A DNA stretch of 52,984 nt. Origin: Branchiostoma floridae (taxonomy: Eukaryota; Chordata; Leptocardii; Amphioxiformes; Branchiostomatidae). The stretch's first letter is position 1. The number at the start of each line of letters is the position of its first letter. The stretch spans positions 996,005 to 1,048,988 of the forward strand of contig NC_049997.1 of the NCBI RefSeq assembly GCF_000003815.2. Reading direction: 5' to 3'. The position numbers were made by a program, and so were the translations under genes. Shown one piece after another: positions 1 to 12,000 of the stretch. The notes beneath the pieces are model-generated. The model was given only the letters and a program-made list of their open reading frames with translations. It did no database searches and was not told the origin of the DNA.

Positions 1-77
1 CCTCTGGCTCCATTTCTGTGAAGACACCACTGGACAGAGAGAGCTTAAACAACGACGAGATCATCCTAACAGTTCAG
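1..77 (+). CDS. Cadherin gene exon 1 (partial): end of a cadherin repeat
   Basis: The reading frame starts at base 3 and ends in phase 0 at the donor gtcagc. The visible peptide runs from SGSISVKTPLDRES to ILTVQ. LDRE is the conserved cadherin motif before strand F. The exon is cut by the left edge. Confidence 0.8.
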
Positions 78-3000
78 GTCAGCTCTCAGCTTTCACCACA
101 CTACTCCACTACATGTGTTGTACTCGTATGTAATAGAGAATGACTTGCAAATATTTTTTTGCATAAAGACCATATATGTTGATTCGATTATATGGATCGA
201 TCCTCAGGGAAACCAAAACAGAGGCAAGCGTGCGAAAAAACAAAGTCCCCCCTTGCCCGAAATAAGGCACATTTATTATGAAATCTAACTATTCAGCAAA
301 GTTGAACTAATCACTAAACACACGGGATATGGTATCCTGAGCAGTTAATTCATTCTTGTCCTTTCACATTCCAGTTGTCTTTGGCTTTCAAAGACATAAA
401 CATTCGCCTTTTCATTTCATGGCATATTGTTTGTTCTTTTGGTAGCTGCTTTGTACGATTTGATATACTTCTTTATTGGAAACTGACAATAATACTGATT
501 GATGACATCCATATAACTGAATTAACATTATGCCGATTCCAATCAACCATCATCCATAAACGTATATAAATACCCCTGGTATGTGAAAATGAACATGCGA
601 ATACTGGCATGTAATCTTATCTGTCGATTTAACTTGTCCTTGTAGTTTTACGAACAAGACAACTTTTACATGACAAAAGAAATGAAACTGTTTTTTTTTG
701 CAAAATATACGCTTGTTGATATACGTGTATAAAAATGAATCATTCTGATATTGGTGAGGACAATGAGTGACAAGAGTGTCATTGAGATATGCTTTCTCTT
801 TCCCTAGGCCACGGACAAAGGTGACCCACCTCTAAGTTCAACAAAAGATGTGGGAATCAAAGTTAAGGACATCAATGATGAGCCTCCAGTGTTCACAGAA
901 GACACATACTTCGGCTCCATAGATGAAGAGCAGGAGGGAGGCATTCTGGTAATACCCCCTTGCCACTTGGACTCTCTCGCCGCGCTCTCTCTGCGACCTA
1001 ACATTTTTTTGTGTGTTTGTCCTCTCAGTTACACCTTTCCGTTTTGCATGATATATCCAGTATGGAAGCGAATGTTACACATATCCTATTTACGTCGCGG
1101 TGAGAGCACAGCGCGATCACCGTCTCGTAGAAAAGGAGCCTAAGATCAAGGTCCCGCTATAAGTATATGTCCGTAACGTTAGATTTAACATGTATGGTAA
1201 AAGTCATAGTAACGGTATCTGCATGGTGCTGTACATGTAGTAAAAACTCAATTTCTCCTTGTGCTGAACACTTAGGCTTGAATCCAACTCCCCTAATTAT
1301 AACTGCGACCTGGGTTGGCGTAATGGTTTCGTGTTAGGGGCTCAAGATTTCATCGATCTGTTACCAATGAAACCAATCATAATTTACGTAATAGTATGGG
1401 AGCCAATAGTTCCAATACAATCTCTAAAGCTAAGGGCACAACCCGCCGTATGTGCTTTTTGTCCGTCTTTGGGGGGGGGGGCAGAGAAAGTTCCACATGC
1501 ACTCAGAGTTCTGCGGCGTGTCTGTGTGCTCCCAAAACCGTTAGATTCCGTATACCATTTACTGATCTCAAAGGATTGCCCACGTCTTGGAACGCAGACA
1601 CCACGCAGTTGCATGTACGGCGGGTTGTGCTCTTAGCTCAATTCTCCTGGCGTAGAAGTGTTGGCCATTAAACTCCTTTGGGTCTGGCCAATGGGAGTTC
1701 TGTACCATGTGGGCTTAGTAAGGCTACCTGGTCCTAACGCTGCTCCATAAATCTCAATTGCAGGTTCTTCAAGTCTCTGCCACAGATAAAGACTTGGGGT
1801 CAAACGCCGACGTAAAATATCGTATCATCAGTGGTGATGGAGGCTTTCTTGTCGACATAGGTACGTGAACAGGAGTTACAGGCATTTCTTTTCTCCAGTG
1901 TTGCATATGTTCGGTTCGGTCCACAATTTAGTTGTATGAATGTCTATTAAACAATTATAATGTGAAGAGAAACTTCATTCTCTCTACAATCTTTTACACA
2001 CGTTTTTGCTCTCTTTTTTCTCTCTTCTTCCTTATCATCTCAAACTATTAAAGGTAAATGACAAGACCAGATGACTCTCATTGTGTTTATCGGTTTAGTA
2101 GCAGACATACTAAATTATATTATGTAGCAAGGTGGAGGTTAGAGCTGTAGCGGCTGATCACAATATGCATGAAATGATTTTGCAAATGTTAATTCAAGAG
2201 GTAATTCTTATTCACTAGACTAGACAGATATTTGCATCATTTATATCATTTCTAGCTCTACTGACGCCACCTATTCCCAGAGACCCATTCACAGTCATGA
2301 ATGAAATGCAGCGGATGTAGTCTAAATGTATGATATTGTTAGAGATCTTATCCAGTTATTTGATTCAATTTACATATTGCTGTTGTTTTGCATACTGCAC
2401 GTGATGTAGAGCTTGACTCTATATATTTTCATCATCATGTTCTAGCTGGAGGCAGTATCTTCTCTTCAAAAAAGCTGGACAGGGAGACGAAAGCCATTTA
2501 CTCATTCGTCGTGGAGGCATACAATCCTGGCGTTGATTGGCTGAACGACACAGCAACGGTCAACATTACAGTCAACGACATCAATGATAACCCGCCTAAC
2601 TTTACCAACCAACAACCTGAGACTATAACCATTCCGGAAGACACCAAAACCGGCACCAGCGTGTTTCGTGTTTCTGCTGAGGACAGGGACAACAATGATG
2701 TTAACTATAGATTGACAGGTAGCTCACAGTAAATTCCAGACTCGTAGAATTTACATTAATGATATTTTACCATCGTCGCCATAGCACCTTCTGACGACAC
2801 TATGTAAATAATAGTTGACTCATTGTAAGTGTTTTTTTTTAATCTCTGTACTGTGTCTGTTTGTATGGGCCATTGGCCTGATGCAAACAAATAAATGAAT
2901 AAATTTCAAATCCAACTGTTGAACAGAAAAGTAAGGCAGCATTTGTCTCACTAGCTGAATTCTGTGCAAATGCACGACTATCTCACAAATGCCCTTAATT

Positions 3001-6000
3001 TGCGATCGTAGCAAGACCATGTGAAACATCCAGACTGGCCATTGATTTGAAGTTTGTCTGTAAAAGTTTTTCTACTTAATCTTATACTTCGGACAACAGA
3101 ACTCTATCGGCAATGTTCTTTCTTCTGTCTTAAAGAAAATTCCTAAAAGAAATAAACTTTGCAACTGTTAATTCTCAGGTGGTAGCTGCCGTGAGCTGTT
3201 CTCAATTGAAGAATCAACAGGTGAGATCAGCGTTAAAGAAAGGCTGGATACCATTGACCGGCGGGATGAAGTCTACTCCTGCATTATCGAAGTCACCGCA
3301 GAGGATGATGGAGTCCCTTCGTTGAATACAACAAAAAGTGTAAGTTAAAGGTTCCTTTAATTTGACTGATATAATTCATGGTGTTTTGAAAAGTTAAAGA
3401 AGTTGAACGAATCAAACACATAGCCGAATGAAGATATTCACAATATCAGTCCGTACTGGCATTGGGTGCAACTTGACAAAGCTCCGGGCCAGTTTTAGTG
3501 TGATAAGTTTATAGTTATAATTCACTCTCGGTTAGAAGTATTTAAATGGAATGTTACATTCTTAGTGATTTCGTTGAAGAGATTCATTAGTCAGGTATGT
3601 TCACAGTTAATAAATTTTTTCATCAATCAGTGACTTATTAAAGGTGAGCAAACGTACCTCCAAATTTTCGATGGCTATCCAGTCCGTCTTGCTCCCGGAG
3701 TGACCTTATTCTTGCGAGAGTTGCGAATTAGTGATTTCGGCTGTCAAGTTTTGCGTAAATATGGGTATAAAGTGAAATATTCCATATACACGTGTCGATA
3801 TTACAACATCTTTTACAGAATAAAACATTGTAGTGGCATCAAGTCGTACGTATGGAAATATTCGCCAATATTTTAGCAAAAGCCCGTATATTTGTCATAT
3901 TTTTCAGATCGATGTCAACATAACGGCAGTGAACTACTTTTGGCCTGAATTTGAAGCCACTTTCCTCAATGTGACTGTGAGAGAAGGTCTAAGATGGGGT
4001 GATCCAGTGGACGGAGTTCTGCTTAATGCAACAGATGCAGACGAGGGACGCAATGGTGTGGTGATGCTTGAAATCACCGACTCGTCAATCAAAGGTACAA
4101 CTTATTCATACTCGGCATTTTTTTTTCTGGAACTATTATTACAATTTACCTTCACACTTAATATTGGATGCTTCTAATGATGCTTTTAATATTTCTAAAA
4201 TATTTCCATCCCCTGTGAAATAGAAGTACACGTTGTAAGTGTGTATGTATATCTGCCTTGTGTCTGTCCGTGTGTTTGCGGATAAATTTGTCAACATTAA
4301 TTTAGAATCTATGAATGGAATGGAATGCTATTTGTCATGTGGGTACATCTCCATATTAAAAATGATAATCGTAACAACGTTTGACATGTATAGCATTAAC
4401 GAAATTTATTGCAGTCAGTGTGCAGTAATATGTATTCTGAATAGAATGTGTTTTCTTAGTTGTTCCGTCCAAGAGGTTCATCAGTCACGTGTGAATACAG
4501 TTACTCCAATAAACTCTCAATAAACATAAATAATACCCCTGGTATGTATAAACATAATTGCCCCTAGTATATGAAAATGCACAAATACTGGTTAATCCAA
4601 GTTTTCTTCAAGCAATGACTGTTCTCACCTCCAAATTTTCGATGGCTGACAGTCCATCTTGGTCACGGAGACTGACCTTATCTCGATCTCGCGAGAGAGC
4701 ACGAGACTATGTCAGGCTTGCGTAGATCATCTGCCGCGAGGCTAGGTCACTCTCCGTGAGCAAGATGGACGTCCTATCTACCATCGAAAAGTTTGAGGTA
4801 TGTACCTTACATTTAAAAACAGTCATTGCTTGAAGAAAATTTTGAGTAAATACATTTGTTCCGCATGTACAGGTTTGTTCAACGTTACAGCAGAAGGACA
4901 GCTGATCCTGAACGTTGCCGAACTGGACAGGGAACCAGACAACGATCATGTCTCTGTTAACGTGAGCGCCTATGACTTGGGGACGCCACGGAAATATGCC
5001 AACGTCTCGGCCGTAGTTCACATAACTGTGCTGGACATCAATGACAACGTCCCAGTTCCTGATAATGAAAGCATTAAGGTATCAATACCTCAGGTGAGTG
5101 CGCAATGGTTGCTCCAGAAATCTTGGTTGGCGGATATTTGGTATATATGGTGATATGTACAATTACATTAACATTCACAAGTACAAGTACTATGATATCA
5201 CAGATTAACGGTAACAATAGGCTGAAGGAAAATGCCATTGTTAACAGGCACTTCTAAGCCATCCCGTGAATGGTTACCAGCAGAGATCCTCAAGTTTTAA
5301 TGGCAGCTACTGGGCTTGGTGCCACTGGCAATCACTTTTGGCTTCTTGAGTGCGTCGTGTCCCCTTGAGACTGCAATAATGTGGTTTGCGTTAGCGTGAG
5401 TTGCTTTTAGAGCAGATTGTCTTAACTAGGTGAAAGTTGACGGTAGTGGTTTAATGCGACGTTTGACTGCAGGTCGTTAAGAATTGTATATCAAGTAATC
5501 ATGCATAGTTTGTCATATAAAAGTCAATTAAGTTAATATTGTTGATTTTTGTTTTATGATGCAGGAAATAATGTAGAAAAATGGCTGTTCTGTTTAACAT
5601 TCATTTCTGTACGTCTATCACAGGACATCCCGCTTCAAACGGTAGTACAGAATGTTTCGGCATCGGACCGAGACATCGGGGAGAACGCCATTATACGATT
5701 CCGTCTGGATGAGAGAGATCTGGAGGGCGTCACGGGTTTGTTTCTTGTACATCCAACAACCGGAGCCATCACTGTCAACGGGGCACTCGAACTAACAAGC
5801 TATGTAAGAGATCTCTTAATTATAATCGTGTTCAGGTCTTTGATCTCATCATTCATCATCATTTGTCATCCTCTATGAGGTGCAGCAAGTAAAGTTTGAC
5901 TTGCGGCGAGAAGGTCCAGGCCATCCAGACCAATTTCTGACTCAATAAGTTTCTTCAAAGTTAGCCTTGGGCCACCAACACGTTTCTTAGAGAAAACAGA

Positions 6001-9000
6001 TGTCCAGAACAAATCTTTTTCTTTGATCTCTGTGGAACCTTTTTATACTCATTTCCAAGAAGTGAACATAAATGTAAGAACCTTATATCTCTTGCAGTAC
6101 AGGAACACAATGTATATAGTTGTGAAATCCGGGCTGAAGTTATTTAAAGTTACATATCCTGGCATATAAAAAATAATAAAAATCAAATTAATATATCGTG
6201 GGAATGTAAACATTTTTGCATGGTTAAACTTTTTCAGGGAGCAAAGATGAACTCTAGTGTAGTTATCAAATAGATTACAAGAATACTTGCAAGTCTTCCC
6301 TTATTAATTACGAGCTGTTGATCATCTTTCTCTAGGTATTTTACGTGAATGTTGAGAACACAGCGGGATTCGAAGGCAATGTCAACGAGTTCGAAAAATA
6401 TAACATCAAAGTGAACGTTACCGTCATCTCAACGAACCGACACACTCCTATTTTTACTAAAGGTTTGTATTCCGTAAATAATCTAGATACTCAGCAGTTC
6501 TATTGTCAAACAGAAAAAGAAACGGATAGGTGAATAATTAGGGGAAATGTAACAATCACAAAACACGTTATGTTACATATTGCACCCCGAGTTCCTTGCA
6601 CCTCTAAGCTGGATTTGCAGATCTGAAAATGTAGGTGAGATTGTAAGATTATTGTACCCTTGTAACACTAAAAATATCATTTGCTAATCAAGTCAATAGT
6701 TTAAGTCACGGGTACGCAGTGTGCGATGACTGCGGAACTCAAATGGTAACCCCTCGTCATTTACACGACTAGGATGTCTTACGATGTGACACACGTCTCG
6801 TTACGTCCACTCAGATCTCTACGAGGTCCACGTCAATGACAGCCTGATTCAAGGATATACTTTCAACAATATGACGGTAAAGGCAACCGATGATGACTCT
6901 GGTTCTGATGGGGATGTTGAATATTCGTTTGAAGGCCACACATGTCAAGCATTCCTGGTAAGTTTCATGCATCAATTCAATATCTATATGTTCTGATTAA
7001 GAATCCTGACCTTCTACTGGTTATCTTATGAAAGGGGGTGATTTTCTTAAAGTTAATGGCACAACCCGCCGCACGTGCACTTTGTCCGTACGTTTTTGGG
7101 AGGGAGGCCACGTCCGCCACTTATTTCTGTATATGTTCAGGCTGTACAAGGCAGACGCGTCGTCCGTACTGGCACGTACTGAGGGGGGGGGGGGCGAATC
7201 CTCAGCCCGATGGTAAAGTTCTACGGCGTGTCTGCGTGCTCCAAAATCCGTCGGATTCCCTACGAGTCCGTTCGGAGGCGGTACTTACCACTTACGGATC
7301 CCAAAAGATTGTCCGCGTTTTGGCAGGTAGACAGCACGTATTTGCAGGTACGGCGGGTTGTGCCCGTAGCTTTAGTTGGAGGTGGCTGACCTCAATGTCT
7401 CGGGAGGAATCAATTCCAACGTTGGCACCTTGATACAAAAAGTCGTACCGCATGTCGTTTACCCCTTCACTACTTTATCTCAGATAATCAACTCTCATGC
7501 GCTCTTCACATGTACATGTTTTAACATCAAAATAATTCAGGCTAAGCTCCTACTGTGTCACTTCGCCATTGACAATAATCACTATTATATCTAGACATGA
7601 GCCATTGCGGTGTATTTATTAGTGTTTTGTTATATACCTTGTACATGTATTTGTTGACTTTTACGTTTTATTTGATGCATCGAAAATCATCCAACGATGC
7701 GTTGTATTCCTTTATAATACTACTATTCATTGAAACGTTTAAGTTACGGTTTACAACAAATAAAGTGTTTCCGGTATTTGATTTAAGAAATAAATCGAAG
7801 GCCCGGAAACACGTAATTTGTCNNNNNNNNNNNNNNNNNNNNNNNNNNNNNNNNNNNNNNNNNNNNNNNNNNNNNNNNNNNNNNNNNNNNNNNNNNNNNN
7901 NNNNNNNNNNNNNNNNNNNNNNNNNNNNNNNNNNNNNNNNNNNNNNNNNNNNNNNNNNNNNNNNNNNNNNNNNNNNNNNNNNNNNNNNNNNNNNNNNNNN
8001 NNNNNNNNNNNNNNTTCAGTACGTTCTGACCATCGACCCGAAGAATGGCACCGTCTCAGTAAAAAACACCCTGGGCGAGGAAGAGTCAAACAGAGACTGC
8101 ACCATCTATGCAACTGACAGCGGCAATCCACCTAAACGGAGGTAAACATCCAATCATTAACTGACCGCATCTGTTGCTTAAGCTTGATAAATTTTCATGA
8201 TCATTATCATAGTAATTGGTAACGGTTGCAGTGAATAAAATGCATTTAGCGTACATTTGTGTTCTCACAGGAATAAATACAGATCATGGTGATAAATCAT
8301 AAGCAGGAATACAATGAAATATGATATCTATTGTCTACAATGACTATTACACACTAGTTTGGGTAGTTTCAACATCTCGCTTCTTTACACAGCTGTAAAT
8401 GTACGGACTGGTGATGATATAGATGGTATATCTAATTGCATAATAAAGATGAATTTATGTCCAAATAGCAAAAACAATCAATACAATTAGATTCGCTGTG
8501 TAATATTGTTTATCAGCGGTTCAAGTCATCTCTAGCATTGACTGTTACAGTATACATATTGTTGTCACTCAATGAAATATGAACCATTTTTAGTGTTTGA
8601 CTTGAGTTCATGGAAAATTGACACTTATTACAGTGTTAAACATACAATCATTTATCCATATTCCCAGCAACGCATCTTTGCTATTAAAGGACCCAGATGA
8701 GCCGCCGACTACGCCACCGTCAGGTCAGACATTTGATCGATTTTGTTTCGAATTACACCTCTGTGTTGTCTATCAAATGAATGATTCTAATGGATGGGTT
8801 CTTATTTTATTGCTGTGTGGCTGTAGATAAAAGTAGGTCATACTTGACATATTGACAACATATGTGACCATTTTGACATAGATGTTTCAATCGGACCCCC
8901 GACACAAATCTGCCTTTACGGCTAAGTTAAATGAATACCTTAGGGACAGGTGTCAGAATGACCTACTTTCAGAGACAACTACACGGCAACGAAACAAGAC

Positions 9001-12000
9001 CCCAGACTTTAATACCATTCATTCAACAGACAATACTAAGGTCTTAATCTGATAAAAAGTAGAGTCAGAAATAGAATTCACTTTTGGTGTTTTCATCACT
9101 TCAAAGACGGCCCAAAATCCAATTTTAGGGACACGTATCAGAATTACCTACTTTCAGAGACAACTACACGGCAATGAAACAAGACCCCAGACTTTAAAAC
9201 CATTCATTTAACAGACAATACTAAGATCTTTATCTGTTAAAAAGTGGAGTCAGAAATAGAATTCACTTTTGGCATTTTCATCACCTCAAAGACGGCCCAA
9301 AATCCAAATCTGGGGATAGGTGTAAAAATGACCATACGGCTGAGGAAATACATACAAACTTAAGAGCTGAGCAAATAGTTGTTATGATCCTACAAATCAT
9401 TACAAGAAAATTCTTTAAGAGCCTTCAATGCAAAGATAAAAATTTGAACAACTTGCGTCATTAGGTAATAAAATACAGGATGATCGACTGACAAAATCTA
9501 TGCAAATGCAACACTATTCGCATAATCAATAAGAAACCAAATCACGACAGGAACCAAATCACACCATATATAACTAAGGTTGATGATACATTGTTCAAAT
9601 TAGTATATACCTTACTGATGTGTTCAAACATAATTCTTGTTGTCCTTCTATTTACTGAAAAATGACCGTTGCTGTTTTGCTCTTGATAGAATGCGTAGTT
9701 GTGTTTCCCGACAATGGAGCAGTGGTCCTGACTCTGCAGATTATCACTGGAGTTCTGTCTTGTTTGGTCGTCGTGTTGAGTGCTTTTCTCCTGAGGTACG
9801 TGTTAGAGTAGCTTTATGATACCGAAGAAAGTCATCAGGCTCTGTATCTTTTAGTATAATGCTAAACTCTCTTCTAACACAAATGTTGTTTTTCACGTCT
9901 ATTGCGTTAAATGTGCGTATAAGATAACAGGCTTGTATATTGTGAATTACGTATATCAGAATGTATGTAATATATTACGTGGTTAAACAGTCACCTGTTG
10001 AATATTCGCTGGTTAACCCTCGCATTGTTTTGTACTTCTTGTAAGTTTGGTTTATATTTGTCCACAAAGGAACCGTCTACACTGCTTAAAGATCATTCAG
10101 ACCAAGGTAAGGGACCAATATGTTATAAGTGTAGTTGAAAGTTTGGCAGTATATTTCGATCACTGGTCAATGAAGTTCAGTGATAGAAGAGTAGTCTTGC
10201 ATTTTGTACCATGTATGTAAAAATTGTGTACGTGTATATAGACTTGTAGACTTCATTAATAAGACTCATGGACTTTAAACGTTGTTGTATGCTGTTATAT
10301 ACGTTGTCTGGCCCTTTCCTCTTCTCTCATAACCTCAATAAAAAGCGGCTTGCAGGCCGATCCGAATTTCATGAATAAACATTGGTTCAAACTTTTTATA
10401 TTACATATCTCATGATGCTACATAATTTTATCAAGAATTCTATCGTTTACACTATTCTGTCTACTAGGTTTTAAAATTAGTCAATTACTCGCTTTCTACT
10501 CTCGTTTTTACTGTTCATAGGTATATCTCACGATATAAGAAAGGTTATTAATAAATAATTGTAGTTTTGTTGTAACGATTAATAAACATCTGGTATATGG
10601 TGGTATATATTGTATGTACATTTCAGGAACACAACAGACAGTAACTATTCAATATTTCTAAGTCTATACTTCTTACATTTTAGAGGGCAAGGTCAACAGC
10701 CAGCATCCATCCAGAGGTTCCCGTGGACCCAAAACCAAAGAAGTACGTGCATTCTTTCAACGTAGTTATTCATTATTATCATCGATCAATTTATCTGTAA
10801 AAAACACCCTTCCTTTTGTGTAAACTGTGTTGTTACCAATATCACCAAACATCTGAACGGTGTCTGATGTGTAGAGTTACTGGGTAATAGATTCAATACC
10901 AATAAGAGAATAAAGAAGGGAAGCACAAAGCGATGGTATCTTGGTTATATTAAGGACAAAAAAAATACAGGTATCAAATACACGATTAGCGTGGCGTTCC
11001 CTATATGATATTGTTTATTGATTTATAAAACATTTTAAAAGTCTGCGACGAACTTGTAATAGTCTTACAGCCTTCAGTTAAGTTTTACGATCATGAGACA
11101 TCTAGATTGAGGTATGTGAGGTAGTGATCCTGTCCTTGGTGCTGAATTCCGCCCATATTAACTATGCCTTACTCTCTGTTTTACTGGAACCAAATGCTGT
11201 CACGAATAGAGCTTAACACATAGCAACTGGAATAAACAGTAAGGCATATTGTTCATTGCTGTATTGGCCATCATACCTGTCCTTGGTGCTGAACGATTCC
11301 ATAGACAAATACAGGCAATACATTTTCCTTCCCTACAGAATTTAACTTAGCTATTTCCTTCAGTTAACGTAGTAAAAGATTTTCAAAATGAAATCAATTC
11401 AGTGTGTAAGGAAGGGCATGAGCTTGAATACAAAAAAAGATAAAACACCGTTTATGTGAACTGTTTGCTAGCCACGTTACGATGAAACGTAGCTAAATGT
11501 ATGTATAAAGCGTCAGAGAAGCATGCAATTACACATAGTTAAATGTGTTTTTCATATCCAGGAACGAAGACGCAGGGGTGTTGATACCAGCACAGCTGCC
11601 TGTACGGCTTCATCAGGTTTGTAATACCTTAACGTTATGCTTGCAGACATCACAATTGCCCTCTATATTTTGTTCTGTTTTTACATTTTATCATTTAAAG
11701 TTACGCCTTTCCTAAGACTGTCATGCATTATTTGATGTTTGACATGTCATAACAAATGTTACCGTTGTATCCTTCAACTACATCAACCAGCCAGACATTA
11801 AACACTTACATTGCGTATCAAAGCAAGCTTAGTGGATACGATAAAAAGGACAGTAACTTTCATATAATGGCATGATTATTGGCATAATTGTTGAAGATGG
11901 CGCACGTTTAGGCAGAGTATGCGTGAGATCCTAACGTGTAAGGAATTTTACGGCAGATATTTATTTCACTACATTGCACACATGAAAATGCATATCTGAA

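Noticed and set aside
1308-1345. Possible tRNA or SINE head (ttggcgtaatggtttcg)
   Set aside because: Only an A-box-like match; no B box or cloverleaf could be built.
7028-7433. 131-codon + strand frame
   Set aside because: It lies in an F3 MITE; the frame is not kept in the other two copies.
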